A stretch of DNA of 64,000 bases from Orbaceae bacterium ESL0721 (GCA_029433365.1 JAQTHZ010000001.1:1116001-1180000); one strand, 5' to 3'. Shown: positions 49,678 through 63,975, counted from the stretch's first letter. Notes: generated from the letters alone by a model not told the origin. Made by a program: numbers and translations.

Positions 49678-50592
49678 TTATAATTTATCCTCAGACATTA
49701 ATGCTTTACGTAGAAAACCTTGATTTTGTAATAACTGCTTTTTAGCTTGTTCTACACTCGAATTTGTTAAGAGCATTAAAATTGCTGTTTTACACTGTTT
49801 ATCACTTTGATTTAGTGCCCAGATTGCTGTATCACGGTCACATTCTGTTGCTTGCATTACAATGCGAATCTGCCTTTCAATCAATTTCGCATTTGTTGCA
49901 TTAACATCAACCATTAAATTCCGATATACTTTCCCTATCTTAATCATGCTAGCTGTAGTTAACATATTAAGAACTAATTTTTGTGCCGTCCCTGCTTTCA
50001 TACGCGAAGAGCCAGTTATCACTTCAGGACCGACCAATGGCGTAATTGCAATATCAGCTATCTGATCCATAGGGGAATTTAGATTACAACAGAGACTAAT
50101 TACAGTCGCACCTAATGATTTGGCATACTTCATACCACCGATAACATATGGTGTACGACCACTAGCTGCTATACCTACAAGAATATCATTCTGAGTAAAT
50201 TTAATGTTTTTTAAATCTTTAATTGCAAAATCCGGAAGATCTTCAGCCCCTTCTACTGCTTTAAAAACTGCCTCGTTGCCACCGGCAATTAATCCAATAA
50301 CTTGATTGGGTAAGGTACCATATGTTGGTGGACACTCACTTGCATCTAAAATACCTAATCGCCCAGAAGTGCCTGCACCCATATAGATTAAACGCCCATT
50401 ATTCAAAAGTGCATGGCTGATTACATCAACTGCTTTGGCTATTTGTGGTAACACTTTTTCAACAGCTAGAGGGACGCTTTTATCCTCACTATTAATGATT
50501 TTAAGTATCTCAACTGTTGAACAGGCATCAATATTTTCACTGTTACTATTACGACTCTCAGTTACCATATTAGATAAATCAATCTGTTGCAT
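49678..50592 (-). CDS. murQ: N-acetylmuramic acid 6-phosphate etherase
   Basis: Splits MurNAc-6-phosphate into GlcNAc-6-phosphate and lactate, used in wall recycling. The 304-aa SIS-domain protein has [59 protein letters not shown] and a C-terminal helical part. Its product is the substrate of NagA, present at 3.3 kb. murP, its usual PTS partner, is absent; manXYZ follows instead. The aas remnant ends 22 bp before its start. Confidence 0.95.
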   Translation of the reverse strand: MQQIDLSNMVTESRNSNSENIDACSTVEILKIINSEDKSVPLAVEKVLPQIAKAVDVISHALLNNGRLIYMGAGTSGRLGILDASECPPTYGTLPNQVIGLIAGGNEAVFKAVEGAEDLPDFAIKDLKNIKFTQNDILVGIAASGRTPYVIGGMKYAKSLGATVISLCCNLNSPMDQIADIAITPLVGPEVITGSSRMKAGTAQKLVLNMLTTASMIKIGKVYRNLMVDVNATNAKLIERQIRIVMQATECDRDTAIWALNQSDKQCKTAILMLLTNSSVEQAKKQLLQNQGFLRKALMSEDKL

Positions 50593-50614
50593 TATCTGTA
50601 GATCCTTTAATCTC

Positions 50615-50872
50615 TTATTCTGCCATATTACGTAACATCATAAAATCTACCTTACCACTTCCAAGCAGAGGTAACGCCTTTATAACACGGATATCTCGTG
50701 GAACTGCAAGTGTTGGAATACCTAACTCTTGTGCAACTTGATTAAGTTTTTCACGCGTTATATGAGTTGATGTTGTAAAAAGAACAACTGCTTCACCTTT
50801 AGATGCATCCGTCTTTACAGTCGCACTATGCATTGCATCTGAGTCAATTCGATTAGCTAACATTTCAACACT
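50615..50872 (-). pseudogene. aas: 3' remnant of aas (2-acyl-GPE acyltransferase/acyl-ACP synthetase)
   Basis: The reading frame matches only the extreme C-terminus of the roughly 720-aa Aas: [59 protein letters not shown], then a normal stop. It includes the catalytic-lysine end of the synthetase domain. A TAG lies directly before SVEM, and no other Aas sequence is visible upstream. The longest ORF from ATG 50863 codes 82 aa. It still has an AGAG ribosome-like site, so translation as a short peptide is possible. Confidence 0.85.
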
Positions 50873-51152
50873 CTATTTTAATAGTTTTATTATCATTATA
50901 TTTCCTATCTTCAAAAAGTGGTCATAATAAGAAGAATAACATTGATATACAACTTTTTATTGTAAAAAATTGTATCGTTATGATTACCAATATCTCTAAT
51001 GAAATTATCTCTTTTTTAATAAACCTACAACTTCACTTCCATTTTCATACCAATTTTAAAAAAGAGGATACATAAGCTATTTTTTCCGTTAGAATTTGAC
51101 GCTATAGAAGTAAACCTTTATTGAAGTTGTACAAATATCTATCGGAGATCAA

Positions 51153-51716
51153 ATGAAAATAGCAAATAATAGCGTTGTCAGTATAGCGTATCAAGTTCGT
51201 ACTAAAGATGGTGTTTTAGTTGATGAAGCGACAACCGCTGCTCCTCTTGAATATCTACATGGACGAGGAAACCTTATTCAAGGTTTAGAAGATGCATTAA
51301 ATGATCATCAAGTTGGTGACAAATTTGATGTTGATGTTGAGGCAAGCCGAGCTTATGGCGATTATAATGATAAACTTGTACAACGTGTTCCGCGTGATAT
51401 TTTTGTTGGCGTTGATGAACTTGAAGTAGGTATGCGTTTTCTAGCTGATACCGATCAAGGTCCTGTTCCCGTCGAGATAACTGCTATTGATGGTGATTCA
51501 ATAACAATTGATGGTAACCATATGTTAGCTGGGCAAGATCTCAATTTTAAAGTTGAAGTTATCGGCATTCGTGAAGCAACTGAGGAAGAGATAGCCCACG
51601 GACATTTGCATAATAGTTCCCATGGACACGATCACTGCGGTTGTGATGATCATGAAGATGAAGAAGAGACAGGATGTTGCGGTGGTGGACATGGTGGTTG
51701 TGGCTGTAGCCATTAA
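51153..51716 (+). CDS. slyD: FKBP-type peptidyl-prolyl isomerase SlyD
   Basis: A folding helper and nickel chaperone for hydrogenase maturation. The 187-aa protein has the FKBP halves around the insert-in-flap domain (YQVRTKDGVLVDE, YLHGRGNLIQGLE, then MRFLADTDQGPVPVEI). From about residue 146 the tail is rich in His, Cys, Asp and Gly and ends CCGGGHGGCGCSH, a metal-binding tail as in E. coli SlyD. A terminator follows. Confidence 0.96.
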   Translation: MKIANNSVVSIAYQVRTKDGVLVDEATTAAPLEYLHGRGNLIQGLEDALNDHQVGDKFDVDVEASRAYGDYNDKLVQRVPRDIFVGVDELEVGMRFLADTDQGPVPVEITAIDGDSITIDGNHMLAGQDLNFKVEVIGIREATEEEIAHGHLHNSSHGHDHCGCDDHEDEEETGCCGGGHGGCGCSH

Positions 51717-51745
51717 TCAAAAATTAACAAATAGCATATCTTAAT

Positions 51746-51772
51746 GAAAGGCGCCTAAATGGCGCTTTTTAT
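51746..51772 (+). terminator. Terminator of slyD
   Basis: GCGCC, loop TAAAT and GGCGC with flanking AAAG and TTTTT form a GC-rich hairpin and T tract 30 bp after slyD. Confidence 0.85.
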
Positions 51773-51900
51773 TTGATCAATATCTTTGTCATAAATCATG
51801 AACTATTTTACGAGCCATATCTCAATAATCACTAATCTTATTAGATCTCTACACCATTTTTTTTGATAATCACATTTTTATTCTCTTTAAAATTATCTAT

Positions 51901-52569
51901 ATGCCAATATCCCAAACTACTTTAATGCCACGTGAAAAATTATTGCAATTTGGTGTAGAAAGTTTAAGTGATGCCGAACTATTAGCGCTATTTTTACGTA
52001 CTGGAACACGTGACCTACCAGTATTATCGCTCGCAGAAACATTACTACATGAATTTGGTTCATTTTATCATTTAATGAATACAACACATGAGCAGTTCTG
52101 TCAAAAACCTGGTCTTGGAACTGCCAAATATACCCAATTAAAAGCAGTTATTGAGTTAGCACGTCGTTACTTAAAAGTGCAAATAACTCATGAAAGTTTT
52201 TTACAATCGCCTGATTCAACTCATCAATTTTTAGCAAGTCACTTATCACACAAAGAACAAGAAGTTTTTATGGTGATTTTTTTAAATAACCAGAATCAAG
52301 TTATTGCATCTAAAGAGATGTTTATAGGTACATATAACTGTGTTGAAATTCATCCCCGCGAAATTGCTCGTTATGCCTTACAATACAATGCTGTTGGATT
52401 AATCTTAGCGCATAATCATCCATCTGGCAGGGCAGAACCTAGTCAAGCTGATCGTGATATTACAATAGAAATTTGCAAAACATGTGAGCTACTTGATATA
52501 CGAATTATTGATCATATTGTGGTTGGTAAAGGGCAATATGTCTCTTTTGCTGAACGTGGATGGATCTAA
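51901..52569 (+). CDS. radC: RadC/YicR family JAMM-domain protein
   Basis: A 222-aa protein with an N-terminal helix-hairpin-helix part (LMPREKLLQFGVESLSDAELLALFLRTGT) and a C-terminal JAMM metalloprotease-like domain: EIHPREI, LAHNHPSGRAEPSQAD with zinc ligands, and the conserved end FAERGWI. The biochemical role is unknown; an early link to DNA repair did not hold in E. coli. It is followed by slyX after 48 bp. Confidence 0.95.
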   Translation: MPISQTTLMPREKLLQFGVESLSDAELLALFLRTGTRDLPVLSLAETLLHEFGSFYHLMNTTHEQFCQKPGLGTAKYTQLKAVIELARRYLKVQITHESFLQSPDSTHQFLASHLSHKEQEVFMVIFLNNQNQVIASKEMFIGTYNCVEIHPREIARYALQYNAVGLILAHNHPSGRAEPSQADRDITIEICKTCELLDIRIIDHIVVGKGQYVSFAERGWI

Positions 52570-52617
52570 AAACTATTTTTACTTACAATAGTTGTATTAC
52601 TTATTAAGGTACCCAAT

Positions 52618-52827
52618 ATGAATCAACATATAAATCAGCAATTAGAGTTATTAGAAACTAAACTTGCATTTCAAGAGATAACAATTGATGAATTAAATCA
52701 GATAATCATCACACTGCAAGATGATGTAAGTAAATTAAAAAAGCAGTTAGTTCTACTGTCACAAAAGTTAACTCAAGTAACTAATATTGCATCCCTATCC
52801 GAAGAGACACCACCACCTCACTATTAA
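52618..52827 (+). CDS. slyX: SlyX family small protein
   Basis: A 69-aa protein, almost wholly a coiled coil (LELLETKLAFQEITIDELNQIIITLQ, then VSKLKKQLVLLSQKL), with the family tail PPPHY. Function unknown. In E. coli slyX is next to slyD, which here is 1.1 kb upstream with radC between. Confidence 0.9.
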   Translation: MNQHINQQLELLETKLAFQEITIDELNQIIITLQDDVSKLKKQLVLLSQKLTQVTNIASLSEETPPPHY

Positions 52828-52912
52828 TTTTCTACTCATAATAAGTAGCTTTATTTATAGCACTGCATTAAGTTATACAATTTTAAAAAATTAATTAAAG
52901 AAAAGAAGTAAA

Positions 52913-52940
52913 AAAAAACCGACATTAAAGTCGGTTTTTT
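52913..52940. terminator. Bidirectional terminator, slyX / alpha operon
   Basis: AACCGAC, a 6-nt loop and GTCGGTT with A6 before and T4 or more after. It ends rplQ (minus) and slyX (plus). Confidence 0.9.
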
Positions 52941-52956
52941 CTGTTATATGAACTAT

Positions 52957-53343
52957 TTATTCAGCAGCAGCTTCTACTTCAACTGCTGGACGATCAACTA
53001 ATTCGATATAAGCCATTGGTGCATTATCTCCATCACGGAAACCACATTTTAAAATGCGAACATAACCACCAGGTCTAGTTGCAAAACGTGGACCTAAATC
53101 CGAAAATAATTTTTTTACTGCATCTTTATCACGAATACGAGCAAAAGCCAGGCGACGATTAGCTACGCTATCGCTCTTGGCTAACGTAATTAACGGTTCA
53201 ACGACACGACGCAACTCTTTCGCTTTAGGCAATGTAGTTTTAATAATTTCATGTTCAACTAAAGAACTTGTCATATTACGAAACATTGCTTGACGGTGGC
53301 TGCTATTTCGGTTCAGTTGACGACCACTTTTACGATGGCGCAT
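52957..53343 (-). CDS. rplQ: 50S ribosomal protein L17
   Basis: The 128-aa protein begins [20 protein letters not shown] and has the family motifs [19 protein letters not shown] and [20 protein letters not shown]. It is last in the alpha operon rpsM-rpsK-rpsD-rpoA-rplQ. Confidence 0.98.
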   Translation of the reverse strand: MRHRKSGRQLNRNSSHRQAMFRNMTSSLVEHEIIKTTLPKAKELRRVVEPLITLAKSDSVANRRLAFARIRDKDAVKKLFSDLGPRFATRPGGYVRILKCGFRDGDNAPMAYIELVDRPAVEVEAAAE

Positions 53344-53372
53344 AACTTTATCCTTCTTATATAAATTTTATT

Positions 53373-54362
53373 TTAGTCTTCAACAATACTTGCTGGTGGC
53401 CAGTTCTCTAAGCGCATACCTAAAGAGAGACCACGTGATGCGAGCACATCCTTAATTTCAGTAAGCGATTTCTTACCAAGATTAGGAGTTTTCAATAGCT
53501 CAACTTCAGTACGTTGTACTAAATCACCAATATAATGAACTGCTTCTGCTTTTAAGCAATTAGCAGACCGAACAGTTAATTCCAGATCATCTACTGGGCG
53601 TAGAAGAATTGGATCAAATTCCGGTTTATCCTCTTTCACTTCTGGTTGATGAACATCACGTAAATCAACAAAAGCTTCAAGCTGTTCAGCCAAAATGGTT
53701 GATGCACGACGAATAGACTCTTCTGGATCAATTGTTCCATTAGTTTCCATATCGATAACTAATTTATCTAAATCGGTTCGCTGTTCCACTCGAGCTGCCT
53801 CAACGGAATAGGCAATACGCTCAACAGGGCTATAACAAGCATCAACTAATAAACGACCAATTGGCCGATCTTCATCTTCTGACTTAACGCGAGCAGAAGC
53901 AGGGACATAACCACGTCCTCGTTGTACACGGATACGCATACTAATCGAAGCATTATCATCAGTGAGATGACAAATAACGAGATCAGGATTAATGATTTCC
54001 ACATCACCATCATGTGTAATATCAGATGCAGTAACTGCTCCAACACCAGACTTATTTAAAGTCAAAATAACATCATCTTTTGAATGAACTCGAATAGCTA
54101 ATTTTTTTAAATTAAGCAAAATATCAAGCACATCTTCCTGAACGCCTTCTTTAGTACTGTACTCATGCAGAACACCGTCAATTTCAACTTCAGTTACTGC
54201 ACAACCCGGCATAGATGATAATAATATACGGCGAAGTGCATTACCTAATGTATGGCCAAAACCACGTTCAAGTGGCTCTAAAGTCACTTTAGCATGAGTT
54301 TGACTGTATTGAACAACATCAACTAGGTGAGGTTTTAAAAAATCTGTTACAGAACCCTGCAT
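53373..54362 (-). CDS. rpoA: RNA polymerase alpha subunit
   Basis: Scaffold of RNA polymerase assembly and contact for activators. The 329-aa protein has the N-terminal dimer domain ([25 protein letters not shown]) and the C-terminal DNA/activator domain ([42 protein letters not shown]). Length equals E. coli RpoA. Confidence 0.98.
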   Translation of the reverse strand: MQGSVTDFLKPHLVDVVQYSQTHAKVTLEPLERGFGHTLGNALRRILLSSMPGCAVTEVEIDGVLHEYSTKEGVQEDVLDILLNLKKLAIRVHSKDDVILTLNKSGVGAVTASDITHDGDVEIINPDLVICHLTDDNASISMRIRVQRGRGYVPASARVKSEDEDRPIGRLLVDACYSPVERIAYSVEAARVEQRTDLDKLVIDMETNGTIDPEESIRRASTILAEQLEAFVDLRDVHQPEVKEDKPEFDPILLRPVDDLELTVRSANCLKAEAVHYIGDLVQRTEVELLKTPNLGKKSLTEIKDVLASRGLSLGMRLENWPPASIVED

Positions 54363-54387
54363 TATGTCCTCTCTTAAGTGCTAAACT

Positions 54388-55026
<639 letters not shown>

Positions 55027-55057
55027 CTAAAACATTCAATGTTTAATTTAATAGAAA

Positions 55058-55459
<402 letters not shown>

Positions 55460-55463
55460 TCAA

Positions 55464-55820
55464 TTATTTCTTGATTGGCTTACGCGGTCCCTTACGGGTA
55501 CGTGCGTTAGTTTTTGTGCGTTGACCGCGAACAGGAAGTCCACGACGATGACGCATGCCACGATAACAACCAAGGTCTAATAAACGCTTGATACTCATAG
55601 TTACTTCACGGCGTAGATCACCTTCTACAGTAAACTTAGCCACTTCTTCACGTAACTTTTCAATCTGATCTTCAGATAGTTCTCTGATCTTAACATGCTC
55701 AGGAATACCAGCTTCAACACAAATTGCTTTAGCACGAGTATTACCGATACCATAAATTGCTTGTAACGCGATTACAGTATGTTGTTGATCAGGAATGTTA
55801 ATGCCTGCTATACGGGCCAC
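55464..55820 (-). CDS. rpsM: 30S ribosomal protein S13
   Basis: Contacts P-site tRNA and the 50S subunit. The 118-aa protein starts [24 protein letters not shown] and has [26 protein letters not shown]. The start codon is GTG at 55820, as in E. coli, with TAGGAGTG before it; this weak start is part of the S4-controlled leader. First gene of the alpha operon. Confidence 0.98.
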   Translation of the reverse strand: MARIAGINIPDQQHTVIALQAIYGIGNTRAKAICVEAGIPEHVKIRELSEDQIEKLREEVAKFTVEGDLRREVTMSIKRLLDLGCYRGMRHRRGLPVRGQRTKTNARTRKGPRKPIKK

Positions 55821-55935
55821 TATGCACTCCTATTATTGTTAATGTTTAGCGAATACCCCTATACTGAAAAGCCCGTTTTCAGGATACTCAAACAGAGGAT
55901 TCACGAAAAACTAGGCTGGCTATTCTAGCCAGCTT
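55800..55935 (-). promoter_or_regulatory. Alpha-operon leader, S4 repressor binding site
   Basis: The minus strand carries TGAGTATCCTGAAAACGGGC then TTTTCAG (about 55893-55867), identical to the conserved pseudoknot core of the E. coli alpha leader. It continues to the GTG start of rpsM. Upstream, GCTGGCT (55915-55921) and AGCCAGC (55927-55933) form the hairpin also found in E. coli, followed by TTTTT. S4 bound here holds the 30S subunit at the rpsM start and represses the operon. Confidence 0.85.
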
Positions 55936-55985
55936 TACTATACTTTGGCAAGTAAAATATGCACAACCTCTGATTAAATAATATA

Positions 55986-56099
55986 TTAACCTTGACGTTG
56001 TTTATGTTTACCTTCAATACAAATGACACGAACAATGCCATTACGTTTGATGATTTTACAATTTCTGCATAATTTCTTGACTGAAGCACGAACTTTCAT
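55986..56099 (-). CDS. rpmJ: 50S ribosomal protein L36
   Basis: The 37-aa protein [20 protein letters not shown]... ends KHKQRQG. Cysteines C11, C14 and C27 with H32 form the zinc ribbon, so this is the zinc-binding form. It lies between secY and the alpha leader, as in E. coli, and is one residue shorter than E. coli L36. Confidence 0.97.
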   Translation of the reverse strand: MKVRASVKKLCRNCKIIKRNGIVRVICIEGKHKQRQG

Positions 56100-56122
56100 T
56101 TGTTTTCTCCGTAACTTCTATC

Positions 56123-57454
56123 TTATCGGCCATAGCCTTTCAGATTCGCTTTCTTTAAAACTGACTCATAACGATTTGGCATCATTAAAGTCTGTACTTG
56201 TGCCATAAAGTCCATAACTACTACAACAACAATCAATAGAGAAGTACCGCCAAACTGCACAGGAACTTTGATTGCTGAAGTCATAATCATAGGAACTAAA
56301 CATACAAAAGTAATATATAGAGATCCAACTAACGTTAAACGCGTCATCACTTTATCAATATACTTTGATGTCTGTTCACCTGGACGAATTCCTGGAATAA
56401 ACGCACCCGATTTTTTCAACTGATCCGCTGTCTCTCTAGGATTAAAAACTAATGCTGTATAGAAGAAACAGAAGAAAATAATCGCTACAGCATAAAAAAT
56501 TATATATAACGGTTGATCATGAGAAAAATATTGACCAATAAGGACAATAAAGTATCTCCAACCTTCACCGTCCCCTTGGAACCAAGAGGCCATCATTGAT
56601 GGTAACATAATGATTGTTGATGCAAATATTGCCGGAATAACACCCGCCATATTTATTTTTAATGGCAAATGTGTGCTTTGTGCCGCATAAACACGGCGAC
56701 CTTGCTGACGTTGAGCATAATTAACAACAATGCGTCTCTGTCCACGTTCAACAAACACAACAAAATAGGTTATCCCGATAACTAATGCTGCAACAGCTAA
56801 TAGTAAAATTGGATGCTGATGAGCTTCTTCAATTACTACATATATTGCATGAGGAAGACTCGCCACAATACCTGCAAAGATAATGATAGAGATTCCATTA
56901 CCTACACCTCTTTCAGTGATCTGCTCACCAAGCCACATAAGAAACATAGTGCCAGTAACTAAACTAACCGATGCAATAAAATAGAAAGAAAATCCAGGGT
57001 TAATAACAATACTACCATAGTCCGGAATATTGGGTAAACCAGTTGCAATTCCAACAGCCTGTACAATCGCTAAAGCTAAAGTACCATAACGAGTGTATTG
57101 GCTAATCTTTTGTCGACCTGATTCACCCTCTTTCTTCAATTCCGCCAGTTTAGGATTAATGGCCGTTAATAACTGCACAACAATCGATGCAGATATATAC
57201 GGCATTATCCCTAAAGCAAAAATTGAAGCACGGCTTAAAGCACCACCAGAAAACATATTGAACATATCCACAATACCATTACTTGAAGCCTTTGCAAGTA
57301 AATCCGATAATGCTTTAGTATCAATACCAGGAACTGGAATATAAGAACCAATACGAAAAACGATTAGTGCTAAAAGTACGAATAACAAACGTCTCTTAAG
57401 TTCACCACTTCCGCCTCTCGTGCTTTGAAAATCTAATCCTGGTTGCTTTGCCAT
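56123..57454 (-). CDS. secY: Protein translocase subunit SecY
   Basis: The channel of the Sec translocon in the inner membrane. The 443-aa protein has ten membrane segments, with [39 protein letters not shown], the cytosolic loop [12 protein letters not shown] and GIRPGEQT. Length equals E. coli SecY. It lies 8 bp after rplO. Confidence 0.98.
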   Translation of the reverse strand: MAKQPGLDFQSTRGGSGELKRRLLFVLLALIVFRIGSYIPVPGIDTKALSDLLAKASSNGIVDMFNMFSGGALSRASIFALGIMPYISASIVVQLLTAINPKLAELKKEGESGRQKISQYTRYGTLALAIVQAVGIATGLPNIPDYGSIVINPGFSFYFIASVSLVTGTMFLMWLGEQITERGVGNGISIIIFAGIVASLPHAIYVVIEEAHQHPILLLAVAALVIGITYFVVFVERGQRRIVVNYAQRQQGRRVYAAQSTHLPLKINMAGVIPAIFASTIIMLPSMMASWFQGDGEGWRYFIVLIGQYFSHDQPLYIIFYAVAIIFFCFFYTALVFNPRETADQLKKSGAFIPGIRPGEQTSKYIDKVMTRLTLVGSLYITFVCLVPMIMTSAIKVPVQFGGTSLLIVVVVVMDFMAQVQTLMMPNRYESVLKKANLKGYGR

Positions 57455-57462
57455 CTTTCTAA

Positions 57463-57897
57463 TTATTCCTCTATTTTTCCGCCAGCAGCTTCAATTGCAG
57501 CTTTTGCACCTTTAGTCACTCGAATACCACGAATAGTAACAGGTTTAGAAATTTCACCTGATAACATAATTTTCGCATACTCAATCTGTGAATTAATCAC
57601 GTTAGCAACTTTTAAGCTATTTAAGTCAACAACATCACCATCTACTTTCATTAGATCTGAAAGGCGAATTTGAGCTGTAACTTGTGCTTTACGTGAGGTA
57701 AAACCAAATTTTGGTAAACGACGATATAAAGGCATTTGACCACCTTCAAAGCCACGACGTACGCCGCCACCTGAACGAGACTTCTGACCTTTAACACCAC
57801 GACCACCAGTTTTACCTAATCCTGAGCCAATACCACGACCCAAGCGCTTAGATGCATGCTTTGAACCTTCAGCAGGAGATAAAGTATTTAGATGCAT
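57463..57897 (-). CDS. rplO: 50S ribosomal protein L15
   Basis: The 144-aa protein begins [22 protein letters not shown] and has the glycine/arginine-rich [38 protein letters not shown]. In the spc operon between rpmD and secY. Confidence 0.98.
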   Translation of the reverse strand: MHLNTLSPAEGSKHASKRLGRGIGSGLGKTGGRGVKGQKSRSGGGVRRGFEGGQMPLYRRLPKFGFTSRKAQVTAQIRLSDLMKVDGDVVDLNSLKVANVINSQIEYAKIMLSGEISKPVTIRGIRVTKGAKAAIEAAGGKIEE

Positions 57898-57903
57898 TAC
57901 TTA

Positions 57904-58083
57904 TTACTCCTCTACTTTAACCATGTAATAAACTTGGTTAATCATACCACGCATTGCGGGAGTATCCTCACGCTCTACAGTATGCCCAATTCGACGTAAT
58001 CCAAGACCGCGTAACGTTGCTTTATGCTTCGGTAAACGACCTATAGAACTACGAGTTTGTGTAATTTTAATTGTCTTTGCCAT
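57904..58083 (-). CDS. rpmD: 50S ribosomal protein L30
   Basis: A 59-aa ORF read directly: [20 protein letters not shown], then [20 protein letters not shown] and the end VYYMVKVEE. This is L30. It sits between rpsE (6 bp) and rplO (6 bp) in the spc operon. Confidence 0.97.
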   Translation of the reverse strand: MAKTIKITQTRSSIGRLPKHKATLRGLGLRRIGHTVEREDTPAMRGMINQVYYMVKVEE

Positions 58084-58089
58084 GGCTGA

Positions 58090-58599
<510 letters not shown>

Positions 58600-58604
58600 C
58601 TACC

Positions 58605-58958
58605 TTAGAACTGTAGGCCAGCTTCGCGAGCAGCATCTGCTAGCGCCTGGACTCGACCATGATATTGGAAACCTGAACGATCAAAAGCGACATCTTTGAT
58701 ATCTTTTGCTAATGCACGCTCTGCAATTGCTTTACCAATAGCAGCTGCAGCATCTTTGTTTCCAGTATATTTTAAATTTGCACTGATAGCTTTTTCAAGA
58801 GTTGAAGCTGCTGCCAATACTTCTGATCCGTCTGATGCAATAATCTGCGCATAAATATGACGTGGAGTACGGTAAACCACTAAACGGGTTACTAGTAACT
58901 CATGCATTTTACGACGCGCTTTAGTGGCACGACGGATACGAGCTGATTTCTTATCCAT
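58605..58958 (-). CDS. rplR: 50S ribosomal protein L18
   Basis: Binds 5S rRNA. The 117-aa protein starts [20 protein letters not shown] and has [16 protein letters not shown] and [24 protein letters not shown]. Confidence 0.98.
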   Translation of the reverse strand: MDKKSARIRRATKARRKMHELLVTRLVVYRTPRHIYAQIIASDGSEVLAAASTLEKAISANLKYTGNKDAAAAIGKAIAERALAKDIKDVAFDRSGFQYHGRVQALADAAREAGLQF

Positions 58959-58967
58959 AGTGTTACC

Positions 58968-59501
58968 CTACTTCTTCTTAGCTTCTTTAGTACGCACGAC
59001 TTCATCGGCGTAACGAACACCTTTACCTTTATAAGGCTCAGGACGACGATAAGCACGGATATCTGCTGCCACTTGACCAATCAACTGTTTATCAACACTT
59101 TTCAGTACAATTTCAGTTTGAGATGGGCACTCTGCAGTCACGCCCGCTGGCAATTTATGCTCAATTGGATGTGAATAACCTAATGACAAACCAATTGAAT
59201 CACCTTTAAGCTGTGCACGATAACCAACACCAACTAGTTGAAGTTTTCTAGTAAAACCTTCAGTAACACCAATAACCATTGCATTGACTAATGCGCGTGC
59301 AGTTCCAGCTTGTGTCCAACCATCACTATATCCCTCACGAGGACTAAATGTGATATTGCCTGCATCATTATTCAAAACAACAGCTTTATTAATTGAACGA
59401 GATAACTCGCCCTTTGAACCTTTAATCGTAATTACCTGATCGCAAATTTTAACTTCTACGCCAGCAGGAACAACGACAGGTGCTTTTGCAACACGAGACA
59501 T
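58968..59501 (-). CDS. rplF: 50S ribosomal protein L6
   Basis: Near the factor-binding site of the 50S subunit. The 177-aa protein has [19 protein letters not shown], the repeat-like halves typical of L6, and the signature [16 protein letters not shown]. Confidence 0.98.
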   Translation of the reverse strand: MSRVAKAPVVVPAGVEVKICDQVITIKGSKGELSRSINKAVVLNNDAGNITFSPREGYSDGWTQAGTARALVNAMVIGVTEGFTRKLQLVGVGYRAQLKGDSIGLSLGYSHPIEHKLPAGVTAECPSQTEIVLKSVDKQLIGQVAADIRAYRRPEPYKGKGVRYADEVVRTKEAKKK

Positions 59502-59512
59502 CTTTTTCTCCC

Positions 59513-59905
<393 letters not shown>

Positions 59906-59922
59906 CTATAACACTCCTCAGA

Positions 59923-60228
59923 TTACCAACTTGCTTTCTTAAGGCCTGGAATTTCACCACGCATGGCGGATTCACGAACCTTAATACGGCTTAAACCAAA
60001 CTTACGAAGGACGCCATGAGGACGACCAGTTTGACGACAACGTCGACGTTGACGTGATGGACTAGAATCACGAGGAAGCGTCTGTAGTTTTAGCACTGCA
60101 TTCCAACGATCTTCATCTGATGCATTAAGATCAGAAATAATCGCTTTTAATTCTTGACGCTTTGCAAAATATTTCTCTGCTAGCTTTACGCGTTTCTTAT
60201 CGCGTTCAATCATTGATTGTTTAGCCAT
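59923..60228 (-). CDS. rpsN: 30S ribosomal protein S14
   Basis: The 101-aa long form without the zinc-ribbon cysteines (C- type): [21 protein letters not shown], then [20 protein letters not shown] and the end [11 protein letters not shown]. Confidence 0.98.
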   Translation of the reverse strand: MAKQSMIERDKKRVKLAEKYFAKRQELKAIISDLNASDEDRWNAVLKLQTLPRDSSPSRQRRRCRQTGRPHGVLRKFGLSRIKVRESAMRGEIPGLKKASW

Positions 60229-60239
60229 TATACCCTACC

Positions 60240-60779
60240 TTACTTACGAAACGGGAAGTTAAAGGCAGATAGTAAAGCTCGGCCTTCATCGTCAGATTGT
60301 GCTGTCGTTGTGATAGTAATATCTAAACCACGAACACGATCAACCTTATCATAATCGATTTCAGGGAAAACGATCTGCTCACGAACACCCATACTGTAGT
60401 TACCACGCCCATCAAAAGATTTTGTGCTTAAACCACGAAAATCTCGAGTACGAGGTAATGCAATATAAACAAGACGTTCAAAAAATTCCCACATACGTTC
60501 GCCACGTAGAGTCACCTTACAACCAATAGGATACCCTTGACGGATTTTAAAACCAGCAACTGATTTGCGTGCTTTAGTGACTAGTGGTTTTTGACCACTG
60601 ATTGCTGCTAAATCAGCAACCGCATTATCTAATAATTTCTTATCAGTAACTGCTTCACCCACACCCATATTCAAGGTGATCTTTTCGATCCGAGGGACTT
60701 GCATGACAGATTTGTAGCCAAACTGGGCTTGCAGTTTATTTACTACCTGTTCTTTGTAGTAATCATGCAGTTTCGCCAT
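60240..60779 (-). CDS. rplE: 50S ribosomal protein L5
   Basis: Binds 5S rRNA and contacts P-site tRNA. The 179-aa protein starts [17 protein letters not shown] at ATG 60779, with TTGGAGTG before it; an upstream in-frame TTG adds four residues the family lacks. LNMGVGEAV and the end [13 protein letters not shown] are typical. Confidence 0.98.
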   Translation of the reverse strand: MAKLHDYYKEQVVNKLQAQFGYKSVMQVPRIEKITLNMGVGEAVTDKKLLDNAVADLAAISGQKPLVTKARKSVAGFKIRQGYPIGCKVTLRGERMWEFFERLVYIALPRTRDFRGLSTKSFDGRGNYSMGVREQIVFPEIDYDKVDRVRGLDITITTTAQSDDEGRALLSAFNFPFRK

Positions 60780-60796
60780 CGTACACTCCAAATTAC

Positions 60797-61117
60797 TTAA
60801 TTAATTAATTCATTAGTAGACTTATAAAAACGGACTTTTTTACCGTTTTCAAATCGAAAGCCTACGCGATCTGCTTTACCTGTAGAAGGGTTAAAGATTG
60901 CTACATTAGAAACATTAATTGGTGCTTCTTTTTCAACAATACCACCTTCTTGATTTAATGCAGGCACTGGTTTTTGATGTTTTTTCACCAAATTAATACC
61001 TTCAACAATCACTTTACCAGTAGATAAAACAGTTTTAACTTTACCGCGTTTACCTTTATTGTTTTTACTTCCGGTTAACACGATAACTTCATCATTGCGA
61101 CGGATTTTCGCTGCCAT
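60797..61117 (-). CDS. rplX: 50S ribosomal protein L24
   Basis: An early assembly protein. The 106-aa protein has the KOW motif [20 protein letters not shown] and the family [14 protein letters not shown]. Confidence 0.98.
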   Translation of the reverse strand: MAAKIRRNDEVIVLTGSKNNKGKRGKVKTVLSTGKVIVEGINLVKKHQKPVPALNQEGGIVEKEAPINVSNVAIFNPSTGKADRVGFRFENGKKVRFYKSTNELIN

Positions 61118-61127
61118 TACCCGCTCC

Positions 61128-61520
<393 letters not shown>

Positions 61521-61640
61521 TTATTGTCTAATCTACCTTCATCCACCTCAACTACCATGGATAAGAATAGACAACCAAAAAACCCACTTACGTGAGGGCG
61601 CACAGTATAACACCACTCATGTGAAATGGATAGCATAAAA

Positions 61641-61664
61641 TAAACGGCTAAATATAGCCGTTTA
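61641..61664 (-). terminator. Terminator of the S10 operon
   Basis: TAAACGGCTA, loop AATA and TAGCCGTTTA form a perfect 10-bp stem 32 bp after rpsQ. On the minus strand TTTTATGC follows. The remaining bases up to 61500 should hold the spc promoter. Confidence 0.85.
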
Positions 61665-61695
61665 TCATATTAAGTGCAATTTTTAATCAAATAGA

Positions 61696-61956
61696 TTAAA
61701 TAACTGCCTTTTCAACGACTCGAACAAGAGTCCAAGACTTAGTCTTAGATAATGGACGACACTCTTTAATCTCTACAGTATCACCAATACCACACTCATT
61801 GTTTTCATCATGTACATGCAATTTAGTCGTACGTTTAATAAACTTACCATATAATGGATGTTTTACTTTACGTTCTATAGCAACAGTAATAGATTTATCC
61901 ATTTTGTCACTAATGACTCGACCTTGCTGAGTACGAATTTTAACATCAGTATTCAT
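61696..61956 (-). CDS. rpsQ: 30S ribosomal protein S17
   Basis: The 86-aa protein has [33 protein letters not shown] and the family [19 protein letters not shown]. Last gene of the S10 operon; its start overlaps the rpmC stop by one base. Confidence 0.98.
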   Translation of the reverse strand: MNTDVKIRTQQGRVISDKMDKSITVAIERKVKHPLYGKFIKRTTKLHVHDENNECGIGDTVEIKECRPLSKTKSWTLVRVVEKAVI

Positions 61957-62147
61957 TACGCACCCGCCTTTTCAGTTAATAACGTCTTCACTCGTGCGAT
62001 ATTACGGCGCACCTGTTTTAACATGTGAGTTTGTGTTAACTGACCTCCTGCTAATTGCATACGTAAGTTAAACTGCTCACGTAACAAATTCAAAAGTTCA
62101 GTATTTAACTCTTCAACGCTTTTTTCACGTAGCTCTTTTGCTTTCAT
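61956..62147 (-). CDS. rpmC: 50S ribosomal protein L29
   Basis: The 63-aa protein is two helices: [20 protein letters not shown] and [20 protein letters not shown], then [12 protein letters not shown]. At the tunnel exit it helps bind trigger factor and SRP. Joined without a gap to rplP. Confidence 0.98.
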   Translation of the reverse strand: MKAKELREKSVEELNTELLNLLREQFNLRMQLAGGQLTQTHMLKQVRRNIARVKTLLTEKAGA

Positions 62148-62570
<423 letters not shown>

Positions 62571-63308
62571 TTATTGTTTTCGGCCTTTGCGCTGCTTTTT
62601 CGGTTGAGCAGCAGGTTGTTTCTCTGCTTGTTCAACGGCAGCCATACCACCAAGGATCTCACCTTTGAAGATCCACACTTTAACACCAATAATACCATAG
62701 GTAGTCAATGCTTCTGATGTACCATAGTCAATATCTGCACGTAAGGTATGTAATGGCACACGACCTTCACGATACCACTCACTACGTGCAATTTCAGCTC
62801 CACCTAAACGGCCGCTTACTTCAACTTTGATACCTTTAGCACCTGCTTTCATCGCATTTTGAACTGCGCGTTTCATTGCACGGCGGAACATAACACGACG
62901 CTCTAATTGAGAAGTAATACTGTCGGCAACTAATTTTGCATCAAGTTCTGGTTTACGAATTTCAGCAATATTAATTTGTACTGCAACATCACGTTTCTCT
63001 TTCTTGTCTTTATATTTATTGACAATAGCAGCTACGGCATTACGTAATTTCTCAACGTCCTCGCCTTTTTTACCAATTACAATACCTGGACGGGCAGTGT
63101 AAATAGTAATGCGGACGTTTGTTTCAGCTGAACGATCGATCACAATTTTAGAGATTGATGCTTGCGCTAACTCTTTATTTAAGAATTCACGCACTCTAAA
63201 ATCACTTTCTAAATTGTCAGCAAATGTTTTTGTACCCGAATACCATGTAGATGTCCAAGGCTTGACAATACCTAATCGGATACCATTTGGATTTACTTTT
63301 TGACCCAT
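62571..63308 (-). CDS. rpsC: 30S ribosomal protein S3
   Basis: Forms part of the mRNA entry. The 245-aa protein has [20 protein letters not shown], the KH motif [16 protein letters not shown] and the C-terminal [24 protein letters not shown]. The tail ([17 protein letters not shown]) makes it about 12 residues longer than E. coli S3. Confidence 0.98.
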   Translation of the reverse strand: MGQKVNPNGIRLGIVKPWTSTWYSGTKTFADNLESDFRVREFLNKELAQASISKIVIDRSAETNVRITIYTARPGIVIGKKGEDVEKLRNAVAAIVNKYKDKKEKRDVAVQINIAEIRKPELDAKLVADSITSQLERRVMFRRAMKRAVQNAMKAGAKGIKVEVSGRLGGAEIARSEWYREGRVPLHTLRADIDYGTSEALTTYGIIGVKVWIFKGEILGGMAAVEQAEKQPAAQPKKQRKGRKQ

Positions 63309-63322
63309 TGCTATTCTCCAGC

Positions 63323-63664
<342 letters not shown>

Positions 63665-63668
63665 CTAC

Positions 63669-63971
<303 letters not shown>

Positions 63972-63975
63972 TTAA

